From positions 1-23,427 of the IMG/VR virus record IMGVR_UViG_3300043395_000716: a stretch of DNA of 23,427 bases, one strand, 5' to 3'. This stretch comes from a virus. Under the pieces are notes generated by a model. The model searched no databases. It was given only the letters and a program-made list of their open reading frames with translations, and was not told the origin of the DNA. Of the stretch, positions 1 through 5,319 are shown one piece after another (position 1 is the stretch's first letter; every line of letters starts with the position of its first letter). Both the position numbers and the translations under genes were made by a program.

Positions 1-824
1 ATATAGGTATGGTATTTACCTGGGTTAACTCTTATGATAAGTCTACAAGATTTCATTGTAGCATTGGTCTACACTTTAAAGATACAGATGGTATCATGAT
101 TACTTCTGATATGGCATTCTTTATGCGCAAGCATACTGGTACTGCAGATGTAGAAATGGTTGATGCTGTAAAGGACCAGATATCTAGAGCTGACTATTTA
201 TATAATGAGTTACTAAATAGAAAGTCTCAACTAGAAACCCAGATTATAAGTAAAGATGAGATGGGTGATATTATTGGTAGAGCATTTGTTAATGATCACC
301 TAAAACCAGACCAACTTACTTCTACTAAATGGAGATATGAGAAGGCAGGTAATGATGACATTACTCTATGGAATGCTTATCTGATTCTAGCAGCATCTAT
401 TCAGCACTCACATCCAAAGAGTTATACCAGATCTCACATTGGTTGTTTTGATGTAGTATATGAAAAGTACTTAACTAAGCATGCATTAAGTCTAACACCT
501 AATCAGATTAGTGAGCAAGTAGCATTGTCTATAACTCCGGAAGTTGCTGATAATCAAATAAGTATCTTTGATGTTATTGATGAGCAAGATTCAGAAATAC
601 AGGTAGACATTAGTAATGATTTACTAATTCCTGGTTTTGATTATGATGTAGATAAACAAGAAGTATTTGACTTTGAAGAAGAGGTACCGTTTGATACTAC
701 ACCAGTACCAGATGCATTCTATGAAGATCAAGTTACTGAAGAAAAAGTAGAAAATAATTTGCCAGAATCTGATGAATTATTTAACTTTGGTGATGTAGAC
801 CAACTAGATTTACCTGAACTTTAA
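1..824 (+). CDS. DUF932-like phage protein, 3' part (5' end outside window)
   Basis: The first ATG is at 9, but the frame is open to the left edge, so the true start probably lies outside the window. From that ATG there are 271 residues. Residues 4-45 contain N-S-Y-D-K-S followed by a stretch ending R-K-H-T-G, and residues 115-135 contain D-D-I-T-L-W-N-A-Y. Both remind me of the second half of DUF932 (phage/plasmid TIGR03299-like) proteins, whose biochemical role is not established. The last ~70 residues are strongly acidic with many D/E and few K/R, a tail that could mimic DNA or bind a partner (inference). It is followed after 59 bases by two nucleotide-hydrolase-like genes on the same strand, which suggests the early/replication block. 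The family call is from memory of motif layout and is only moderately secure; that it is a real coding region is clear. Confidence 0.6.
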   Translation, partial: IGMVFTWVNSYDKSTRFHCSIGLHFKDTDGIMITSDMAFFMRKHTGTADVEMVDAVKDQISRADYLYNELLNRKSQLETQIISKDEMGDIIGRAFVNDHLKPDQLTSTKWRYEKAGNDDITLWNAYLILAASIQHSHPKSYTRSHIGCFDVVYEKYLTKHALSLTPNQISEQVALSITPEVADNQISIFDVIDEQDSEIQVDISNDLLIPGFDYDVDKQEVFDFEEEVPFDTTPVPDAFYEDQVTEEKVENNLPESDELFNFGDVDQLDLPEL

Positions 825-829
825 AATAT

Positions 830-880
830 GACCCGGGGGTGTGCAGACCCTTGCATGCCCCTTCTGGGTCTAACTTTTTG
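830..880 (+). terminator. GC-rich extended hairpin with U-tract; possible terminator or leader element
   Basis: This is the only markedly GC-rich stretch in the 59-base gap between two plus-strand genes. An inner stem pairs 836-845 with 852-861 (10 bp, two G-U) around a 6-base loop, gaccct (846-851). An outer stem pairs GACCC 830-834 with GGGTC 866-870. It is followed by taactttttg (871-880). The shape fits an intrinsic terminator after the gene ending at 824. However, the loop carries the same GACCC as the outer arm and could instead pair with 866-870 as a pseudoknot. The element ends only a few bases before the ATG at 884, so it could also control translation of the next gene. Confidence 0.45.
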
Positions 881-883
881 ATT

Positions 884-1414
884 ATGAATAAGATAGAATT
901 TAACAAACAAGTAGATGAGCGTATTAGACTTATCCAATCTGTATTACAAAAGAAAGGTGCTGAGTATGCTAATGATAAAGATGTATTTCACAACTTTGAA
1001 GAAGGTACTAAGATGTCCTTTCATGACACACGTGAGATGGTAGCTTGGGAGTATATGATGAAACATATGATATCTATTAAAGATATGATATCTAGTAAGC
1101 AGTCATACTCTGAACACATGATCCGTGAAAAGTTTGGTGATGCTATAAATTATCTAATCTTAATGGAAACTATGATGTTAGAGTCTAACGGTATTCAGAA
1201 AAGATTTTGTAATGCTGTAAAAGAAACTAGTCAAAAGGCTGAAAAAAAGATAGAGCAATTACGTACAGAAGCTCATGAAAGAGGTATAGATCAAATGGGT
1301 CTTCCTAAACTACCTAGTAACGGTACACCTGATAAAATAGGTTACTCAATAGATAAACTTAAATTACAACAACTACCACATAACTATGATGAGTGGTATT
1401 ATTCTAGTTATTAA
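884..1414 (+). CDS. DUF1599/Nmad1- or MazG-like all-alpha phage protein
   Basis: 176 residues. The ATG at 884 was chosen over a GTG at 839, because the 15 extra codons would run through the GC-rich hairpin. Residues 23-38 read K-G-A-E-Y-A...D-V-F-H-N-F, followed by W55...K60-H61 and then E82-K-F-G-D86...N-Y90. This K/Y-N-F, W-x4-K-H, E-x3-D-x2-N-Y layout is that of small phage proteins of the DUF1599 / nucleotide-modification-associated and MazG-like all-alpha NTP-pyrophosphatase group, which are thought to bind or hydrolyse nucleotides through acidic metal ligands. The C-terminal ~75 residues are a lysine/glutamate-rich extension that I do not recognise. The next gene starts one base after the stop and is also MazG-like, so the two probably act together on the nucleotide pool. 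Enzymatic activity is inferred from motif layout only. Confidence 0.65.
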   Translation: MNKIEFNKQVDERIRLIQSVLQKKGAEYANDKDVFHNFEEGTKMSFHDTREMVAWEYMMKHMISIKDMISSKQSYSEHMIREKFGDAINYLILMETMMLESNGIQKRFCNAVKETSQKAEKKIEQLRTEAHERGIDQMGLPKLPSNGTPDKIGYSIDKLKLQQLPHNYDEWYYSSY

Positions 1415-1415
1415 T

Positions 1416-1799
1416 ATGCAAGAAATAATTAATGCTGTAAAGCAATTCCATGATGTGTTTGGACAACACTATGCAACAGAACCTAGTTTAATTAAAGAAA
1501 AAGAATACCAATTAAGACATGATCTACAAGCTGAAGAACTTTATGAATATCTTATGGCTTGCCGGGAGAATGATCTGGTGGGTATTGCTGATGCTCTTGG
1601 TGATCAGTTATATATACTGGTGGGCACCATTCTTAAACATGGTTTGCAAGATAAAATCATCGAAGTATTTAAAGAGATCCAAAGATCTAACATGAGTAAG
1701 TTAGGAGAAGACGGCTTACCTATTCTTAGAGAAGATGGTAAAATTCTTAAAGGTCCTAATTATACTAAGCCAGATATTAAAAATATACTAAGCGTTTAG
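1416..1799 (+). CDS. MazG-like NTP pyrophosphohydrolase (PRA-PH type phage protein)
   Basis: 127 residues from the ATG at 1416, one base after the upstream TAA; an earlier in-frame ATG at 1386 would overlap that gene and is less likely. Residues 8-12 (K-Q-F-H-D) begin the first helix. E40-E41-x2-E44 and D59-x3-D63 supply the expected acidic metal ligands of the MazG / phosphoribosyl-ATP pyrophosphohydrolase fold. After D63 come the Q-L-Y-I-L-V-G-T helix and the C-terminal signature S-N-M-S-K-L (91-96), then D-G-L-P...R-E-D-G-K...K-G-P-N-Y, typical of phage members. The likely reaction is hydrolysis of a (possibly non-canonical) nucleoside triphosphate to the monophosphate and pyrophosphate; the substrate cannot be read from sequence. 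Its TAG stop (1797-1799) overlaps the TAA of the convergent minus-strand gene. Confidence 0.87.
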   Translation: MQEIINAVKQFHDVFGQHYATEPSLIKEKEYQLRHDLQAEELYEYLMACRENDLVGIADALGDQLYILVGTILKHGLQDKIIEVFKEIQRSNMSKLGEDGLPILREDGKILKGPNYTKPDIKNILSV

Positions 1800-1936
1800 C
1801 CCTGACCACGATAAAGTTTTACGTAGTTTTTGCTAGACTTTAGTTTACTTGTTTTCTTTTTAGCTACAACCCCAGGACGCTTTTTACGAGCGTTCTTGGG
1901 TGCGTAGTTATTTTTAGCAGTATTAACTTTAGCCAT
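1796..1936 (-). CDS. small basic phage protein (46 aa)
   Basis: Found by direct translation. It runs from the ATG at 1936 to the TAA at 1798-1796, starts 3 bases after the stop of the 93-residue gene, and is the last gene of the minus-strand unit. It is about one third K+R. Key segments are K-K-R-P-G-V-V-A-K-K and S-K-N-Y-V-K-L-Y-R-G-Q-G at the very C-terminus. I recognise the combination K-R-P-G-V ... S-S-K-N-Y-x-K-x-Y-R-G-Q-G as a recurring short conserved peptide in phages of Bacteroidota, without known function. The high charge suggests binding to nucleic acid or to acidic virion surfaces (inference). Tight spacing and the conserved-looking C-terminus support it being real. Confidence 0.7.
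   Translation of the reverse strand: MAKVNTAKNNYAPKNARKKRPGVVAKKKTSKLKSSKNYVKLYRGQG
1871..1915 (+). terminator. possible plus-strand terminator inside the convergent gene
   Basis: 1871-1881 pairs with 1889-1900 (11 bp with one bulged T at 1893 and one G-U) around a 7-base loop, followed after 7 bases by the T-rich stretch 1908-1915. It lies about 70 bases past the stop of the plus-strand MazG-like gene and could end that transcript. It also lies within the coding sequence of the small basic protein, so the pairing could be coincidental. The T-tract is not directly adjacent to the stem, which weakens the case. Confidence 0.3.
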
Positions 1937-1939
1937 TAT

Positions 1940-2221
1940 TTAGCATTTTTTATTTTTCATAGATCCACCTTTCTTAAGCATCATAGGTGCAACTTTCATT
2001 GCTGTTCCTATTAACTGATCAGGTTTCATTCCTGTTAATTGAGATGCACCTCCTATAGGATCTCCTCCTGCAATTTTACCTAAAGCATTCATCTGGTTTT
2101 TCTTACCATCTAACATACCTTTAAAGAAACCAAGACCCAACTCTGCTTTAGGTAACTGTCTTGCTTGTTTAGCAATAGCATCCAGATTGTTATTATCTGG
2201 TTTCATTTTTTTATTCTTCAT
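1940..2221 (-). CDS. uncharacterised small basic protein (93 aa)
   Basis: The ATG at 2221 follows the 51-codon gene after a 12-base A/T-rich gap; M6 is a possible alternative start. The first 10 and last 12 residues are lysine-rich, and the motif M-K-N-K-K occurs at residue 1 and again near the C-terminus, which ends in Cys. The middle is a low-complexity G/A/M/L segment with two similar-looking turns (I-A-G-G-D-P-I-G-G and L-T-G-M-K-P-D-Q-L-I-G). That segment could form a short helix or associate with membrane, but no clear transmembrane segment is present. I do not recognise the family. Its position at the end of the late/lysis unit suggests a late or virion role (inference). Confidence 0.65.
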   Translation of the reverse strand: MKNKKMKPDNNNLDAIAKQARQLPKAELGLGFFKGMLDGKKNQMNALGKIAGGDPIGGASQLTGMKPDQLIGTAMKVAPMMLKKGGSMKNKKC

Positions 2222-2233
2222 ATAATAATATAA

Positions 2234-2389
2234 TTAAGATCCGCAATATAAACAACCATCCTCATCATTATCATACCAGTCATTGTTTTTTTCCATTATG
2301 CGTTTAATCTCTTCATTAATCTGTTCTTGTGACCAGGTTGGATTCATTGCTCTGATCTGTGCTCTTAAAAAGTAGTAGTTTCCGTCCAT
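2234..2389 (-). CDS. uncharacterised small protein (51 aa) with C-terminal CxxC
   Basis: Found by direct translation. The ATG (2389-2387) overlaps the TAA of the preceding spanin-like gene as TAATG, the same junction seen at two other places in this unit, which is good evidence for a translated gene. The protein starts M-D-G-N-Y-Y-F-L-R. It has a helix-like middle containing N-P-T-W-S-Q-E-Q-I-N-E-E-I and ends with an acidic stretch followed by G-C-L-Y-C-G-S. A C-x2-C pair right at the C-terminus could bind metal or form a disulphide, but one pair alone is not a full zinc site. No known family recognised. Confidence 0.7.
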   Translation of the reverse strand: MDGNYYFLRAQIRAMNPTWSQEQINEEIKRIMEKNNDWYDNDEDGCLYCGS

Positions 2390-2853
2390 TAGTTTGTGAG
2401 TATAAGTAGTAGTCCTAATATTAAGGTACTACAACCTAACCCAATGTTCCAATTAATAGATTTAGAATGTTGTAATTTTAACACATTATGCTCTTCAGCC
2501 AGCTTATTATGTACTTCTAAAAGACTATTATAATTCTGAGCATAGACTTTTGCATCACCTATACATTTGTTATACTCTATTGTTAATAACTTAAGTTCAA
2601 AGCTTTTATCCCTTATAGAATTATTCAAATCTAGGATTATGCTATCCTTTAGAAGTATACTATTAGAACAATACTTATAGTCTATAAGTGCTTCAAGTAA
2701 TACTTTCTCCTGAGCAGGAGTTAATATTACACCAGGATTACCATTAATGGTTAATCTTTGGGGAGTAAATTGACCAAAGACTGTCAAGCTGCTCATCAGT
2801 AGCATACTTAACAATAGCAAGATCTTTGTCACGTTGGTTTTTATTTCCATCAT
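2389..2853 (-). CDS. spanin-like periplasmic protein with signal peptide and C-terminal TM (outer/unimolecular spanin candidate)
   Basis: 154 residues. Residues 10-27 form a strongly hydrophobic signal sequence ending V-F-G|Q, which looks like a signal peptidase I site rather than a lipobox: no Cys follows. The mature part is helical and coiled-coil-like (about 45-130) with Cys at 62 and 97, and residues ~133-152 form a C-terminal transmembrane segment. The first 110 bases overlap the end of the preceding gene in another frame, the nested arrangement typical of Rz/Rz1 spanin pairs that disrupt the outer membrane at the end of lysis. A unimolecular spanin would have a C-terminal TM as here, but also an N-terminal lipid anchor, which I cannot find. 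Function is inferred from topology and neighbourhood. Confidence 0.55.
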   Translation of the reverse strand: MMEIKTNVTKILLLLSMLLMSSLTVFGQFTPQRLTINGNPGVILTPAQEKVLLEALIDYKYCSNSILLKDSIILDLNNSIRDKSFELKLLTIEYNKCIGDAKVYAQNYNSLLEVHNKLAEEHNVLKLQHSKSINWNIGLGCSTLILGLLLILTN

Positions 2854-3100
2854 CTTTCTTTTTTAAACGTTTAATATTTGCTACACGAAGACTATCTATA
2901 TGTGCTAGACTATCATGTGTTATTTTCATCTTCAGAGAATCTATAGTTATACTATCTGTATGAATCTTATTTAAATACTTATACTTAGATTGTTCTTCCT
3001 TACCATACGTAACTAAGAAGTACATAAATACAGTAGTTACAACTACTAGCAATACTAGTATTACTATTTCTTTAATTAGATCCTGTTTCTCCTGAGTCAT
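2744..3100 (-). CDS. inner-membrane spanin-like protein (Rz-like)
   Basis: 118 residues from the ATG at 3100; an upstream ATG at 3130 would add 10 residues and lengthen the overlap with the previous gene from 29 to 59 bases. A single N-terminal transmembrane segment (about residues 10-31, I/V/L-rich) follows a short charged cytoplasmic stretch. The rest is a hydrophilic, helical periplasmic domain with regularly spaced D-S-L repeats (D-S-I-T-I-D-S-L-K, H-D-S-L, I-D-S-L-R) and a K-rich middle. This is the topology of an i-spanin, which links the inner membrane to an outer-membrane partner. The partner is probably the overlapping downstream gene. No sequence-level family match is claimed. Confidence 0.55.
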   Translation of the reverse strand: MTQEKQDLIKEIVILVLLVVVTTVFMYFLVTYGKEEQSKYKYLNKIHTDSITIDSLKMKITHDSLAHIDSLRVANIKRLKKKDDGNKNQRDKDLAIVKYATDEQLDSLWSIYSPKINH

Positions 3101-3338
3101 TGTTGTCTGATTTGGGATGTTTTTTTTCAAAAATTTTTTCTATAACTGTTAGACCTAACCCTCCTCCTGCAATCAAACATAACGCATCAAACATAAACTC
3201 GGGAGTTATGTGATCATCATTCCTAAAAGTAGCAATGTATGCAAGTATTATTACATTAACTAATGTAAATACTGCAGATACTCTTTTACTTGATAGAGAT
3301 CCTCTACTGCTAAACATATCATAAAAGAACTTCTTCAT
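3072..3338 (-). CDS. small holin-like membrane protein, two TM segments (88 aa)
   Basis: Starts with an ATGA overlap with the previous gene. Residues 18-20 carry K-R-V directly before a first hydrophobic helix (about 21-38). A second helix (about 52-68) with a G-G-G-L-G-L-T turn leads into E-K-I-F-E-K-K and a highly charged C-terminus. The layout S-S-K-R...TM...TM...G-x-T-x-x-E-K is common in small two-TM proteins annotated as phage holins. It is the third of three tandem small membrane proteins between the peptidoglycan enzyme and the spanin-like pair, so it may be a holin, an antiholin or an auxiliary pore component. Which one cannot be decided from sequence. Confidence 0.6.
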   Translation of the reverse strand: MKKFFYDMFSSRGSLSSKRVSAVFTLVNVIILAYIATFRNDDHITPEFMFDALCLIAGGGLGLTVIEKIFEKKHPKSDNNDSGETGSN

Positions 3339-3610
3339 TTTTTTACAAAGTATTTAAAATGAAAGATGGCCCCCCAGGTAAACACTACAGCAAGTCCTAT
3401 ATTCAAAATGACTTCTGAGTCTTGAGGATGAGAGCATGTCAAAAAATTGAATAATGATCCAGCACTAACTAGAGCTAGTCCAGCTTTGATAGATACTCTT
3501 TCCAGAGTACTAACTCTATCCATCATATTGCTTTTACCAAATACAAAAATCATAAACATTGCAACAGCAATGGTTATTAATAAATTAGCTATTAGGTTTA
3601 GGAGTATCAT
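3335..3610 (-). CDS. small holin-like membrane protein, three TM segments (91 aa)
   Basis: The ATG overlaps the preceding TGA as ATGA (3610-3607), suggesting translational coupling. Three hydrophobic segments are visible: about residues 3-23, 42-58 and 68-84. Between the first two is a short polar linker with M-D-R-V-S-T-L-E-R. This is the size and topology of class I holins, which make inner-membrane lesions that release the endolysin or depolarise the cell. Located two genes downstream of the L,D-transpeptidase-like enzyme in the lysis module. Family-level assignment is not secure. Confidence 0.6.
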   Translation of the reverse strand: MILLNLIANLLITIAVAMFMIFVFGKSNMMDRVSTLERVSIKAGLALVSAGSLFNFLTCSHPQDSEVILNIGLAVVFTWGAIFHFKYFVKK

Positions 3611-3891
3611 TTTTTTGAAGATTTTACAAGTTTGTTACTTACTAGCTCAACACCTTTAAGACCTAAGAAACCCAACACAAATCCTACAGATATCTCATAC
3701 TTAGGGTCTAGTCTGATAATATCAATAAACACCGGAGTAAGATAGTTAGCACTAGCTACTCCTGAGATAATAGAAAAGATGCTAGTCTTCCATTGTAGTG
3801 CTGCATCTTTCCCTATAAGTATCAATGAGCCAAACAAGCCTGCTACTGATATACCTATATTGATACCTATCTCCTCTAGTATTTCTTTCAT
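3607..3891 (-). CDS. small holin-like membrane protein (94 aa)
   Basis: The ATG (3891-3889) overlaps the TAA of the peptidoglycan-enzyme gene as TAATG. The protein has a hydrophobic, glycine-rich helix at about residues 10-26, a middle region of moderate hydrophobicity (about 35-52), and another hydrophobic segment at about 66-82, ending S-N-K-L-V-K-S-S-K-K. A basic C-terminal tail after the last membrane segment is common in holins. Direct coupling to the putative peptidoglycan-degrading enzyme makes a holin role plausible, but similar small membrane proteins also occur as virion accessories. Confidence 0.6.
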   Translation of the reverse strand: MKEILEEIGINIGISVAGLFGSLILIGKDAALQWKTSIFSIISGVASANYLTPVFIDIIRLDPKYEISVGFVLGFLGLKGVELVSNKLVKSSKK

Positions 3892-4436
3892 TAAAATTCT
3901 TTTAGCAAGGTATAAGTAAACTTTCTAAACCCAGACTTCTTGCATTTGTCTAACAACTGTGCAAATTGTTTTGGGTCATTAAGTACTTGACATCCCGCAG
4001 ACCATTTGTCTATAATCTTAGATATCATACTTGGGTTAGCGCGGTGTATATTAATACCAAACAACCCAGTATCCTCTTTACCTTGTTCCTCAGCTACATC
4101 GTCACGATCTGCATCTCTATAAACAGTAATAGGTGCGCATTGAACTAAAGCCTCGTATTTACCTTGATGTAAACCTATCTTCCAACAATCATCCCATTGA
4201 CCTGGCTTTAATACAGCCGATCCTTTTGGGTTAAGCAAGTTTTGTAACCAGTGTGTCCCAGGATTAGTGGTACAAGAATACCAACTAACTGTATCTTTTT
4301 CTACTACACCAATAAGATCATCAAACTGATTCTTAGCATTTGCATTAGATCTAATACCTACTAAGTGAAATACTGGCCATGGATAACCTAGTCTCTCAAA
4401 CTCTGCTTTAAGTTCTTTAGTTGTATACTGTCTCAT
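3891..4436 (-). CDS. L,D-transpeptidase-like peptidoglycan-active protein (candidate endolysin)
   Basis: 181 residues from the ATG at 4436, which overlaps the preceding TAA as TAATG; an ATG 7 codons upstream (4457) is possible. Key features are G-I-R-S (27-30), T-T-N-P-G (56-60), K-P-G-Q (77-80), V-Y-R-D-A-D-R-D (105-112), and at the C-terminus F-G-I-N-I-H131-R followed by S146-A-G-C149-Q-V. H...S-x-G-C is the catalytic His/Cys arrangement of YkuD-type L,D-transpeptidases, and the whole pattern matches a family of phage proteins often annotated as hypothetical or as lysis-linked. It probably cuts or rearranges murein cross-links. It directly precedes three holin-like genes, so the endolysin role is a reasonable inference; a virion-associated murein function is the alternative. 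No signal peptide, so export would depend on a holin. Confidence 0.7.
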   Translation of the reverse strand: MRQYTTKELKAEFERLGYPWPVFHLVGIRSNANAKNQFDDLIGVVEKDTVSWYSCTTNPGTHWLQNLLNPKGSAVLKPGQWDDCWKIGLHQGKYEALVQCAPITVYRDADRDDVAEEQGKEDTGLFGINIHRANPSMISKIIDKWSAGCQVLNDPKQFAQLLDKCKKSGFRKFTYTLLKEF

Positions 4437-4858
4437 TATTGAGGGTTTATTATCCAAAATTGAATGTCACCTGTTATTCTGTTAGGTGGGATTGGATTTA
4501 CTGTAAAATACATACTCGTTCCATCTATGGTTTTTGACATACCTAAATATGATTTTAACTGAGTTAATTCGCCTGACCCACTTGCTACTAAATTATAAAA
4601 TACAATACTTTCAGTTGTAAGTTCATTATTATTTATCCTGATATAACCTGCACTATTTAAATTAATATTTTTAATAATGCCTGCTTTTGTATTTAAGTTT
4701 ATAGTTATTGTAGGATTAATGCTTAATTCAAGATCATATGTAGTTATAGAGGGAGTTACAGTTTCAGCTAGTTTATTTATATGCCCATACCTAGCAAGTA
4801 AAGCATCTGTTTTATCCTTTATATAATTGGATAATTTGTAAATATTTATAAAGTCCAT
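4436..4858 (-). CDS. virion-type protein, paralogue B (140 aa)
   Basis: Full-length paralogue of the 139-residue gene immediately upstream, separated from it by one base. The N-terminal ~33 residues share the pattern M-x-F-I-x-I-x5-Y-x-K-x3-D-A-x2-A-R-x-G-H-x-N-x-L-A-E. Both then share G-x-x-R-I-x-N-x4-T-x-x-S-I in the middle and an I-x-D-G-T stretch near residue 111, before a beta-rich C-terminus. The N-terminal A-R-x-G-H-x-N module and a C-terminal T/V-rich beta domain are common in small phage structural proteins. I read it as an N-terminal attachment peptide plus a beta-sandwich (head fibre, decoration or tail-tip protein). Which virion part it belongs to is unknown. It is low in charged residues. 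Confidence 0.6.
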   Translation of the reverse strand: MDFINIYKLSNYIKDKTDALLARYGHINKLAETVTPSITTYDLELSINPTITINLNTKAGIIKNINLNSAGYIRINNNELTTESIVFYNLVASGSGELTQLKSYLGMSKTIDGTSMYFTVNPIPPNRITGDIQFWIINPQ

Positions 4859-4859
4859 T

Positions 4860-5279
4860 TTATAGTACTATAAAGTTAATTTTTAAGGCTCCTGTTGTTG
4901 CTCCTGTAGTAGACCAGGCAACATCAAAAGTTCCATCTGTAATATTTAGTGGTGCAGAGAATACTAAATCAAGTCTATCTGCCACGCTTGAATATTCAAC
5001 AGATGCTATTATAATACTATTGGCTGTTACCTTAGAATTATCTATTCTAAAACTACCAGTAGCTCCTGCATCAGGTGCTGCGGGTAATGCTGCAAACATA
5101 GTTACTTGTCCTACATAAGAATTAATAGTTACCGGTGTAGTATTACTAGTTTGTTGAGTTACATACTCTACTGCGGTTATTCTTTCAGCAAGTCTATTTA
5201 CGTGACCTACTCTTGCTACTGTTGCATCAGAAGTTTTCTTAAAGTACTTCTTGTAATTAAAAATGTCAATAAATGCCAT
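4860..5279 (-). CDS. virion-type protein, paralogue A (139 aa)
   Basis: First of the tandem paralogous pair, starting 40 bases after the stop of the 1,884-residue gene behind an extremely A/T-rich leader. Residues 1-33 hold the conserved module (Y12 ... D18-A ... A-R-V-G-H-V-N-R-L-A-E). The next segment is Q/T/N-rich. The C-terminal half has the repeating beta pattern G-S-F-R-I-D-N-S-K-V-T-A-N-S-I ... I-T-D-G-T-F-D-V ... K-I-N-F-I-V-L. This half resembles a beta domain that I know from many phage structural proteins (a V-T-x-x-S strand, a G-x-F-x-V strand, then a final hydrophobic strand at the C-terminus). Structural role in the virion is inferred from this and from the neighbouring giant virion proteins. 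Confidence 0.6.
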   Translation of the reverse strand: MAFIDIFNYKKYFKKTSDATVARVGHVNRLAERITAVEYVTQQTSNTTPVTINSYVGQVTMFAALPAAPDAGATGSFRIDNSKVTANSIIIASVEYSSVADRLDLVFSAPLNITDGTFDVAWSTTGATTGALKINFIVL

Positions 5280-5319
5280 ATTTTTTTATTTTTAAATGTT
5301 TACATATATAATATACAAA
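5280..5319 (-). promoter_or_regulatory. A/T-only-like leader, possible internal promoter
   Basis: The 40 bases between the 1,884-residue gene and the tandem paralogues contain only three G/C. It is the largest intergenic gap in the minus-strand unit, where other junctions are overlaps or 1-12 bases. On the minus strand the region starts just inside the end of the giant gene with aatttgtatattatat and ends with an A-rich run up to the ATG, as expected for translation starts in Bacteroidota, which rely on A-rich rather than Shine-Dalgarno leaders. I could not place a clean -33 TTTG / -7 TAnnTTTG pair, so promoter activity is a guess. Confidence 0.25.

Noticed and set aside
839-883. GTG start extending the 176-residue MazG/DUF1599-like gene by 15 codons
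   Set aside because: The extension would be read through the GC-rich hairpin and encodes a non-family-like segment; the ATG at 884 gives the expected N-terminus.
1788-1799. Short inverted repeat CTAA...TTAG followed on the minus strand by TATATTTTTA as a minus-strand terminator
   Set aside because: Only a 4-bp A/T-rich stem, too weak to call as a terminator; noted only in the convergent-stop finding.
1940-2221. Direct repeat atgaaRaataaaaaa at both ends of the 93-codon gene as a recombination or mobile-element signature
   Set aside because: About 15 bases of A-rich lysine codons can recur by chance in this A/T-rich genome.
3447-4148. Plus-strand short open frames within the lysis module
   Set aside because: They are antisense to well-supported overlapping minus-strand genes and have no start context.
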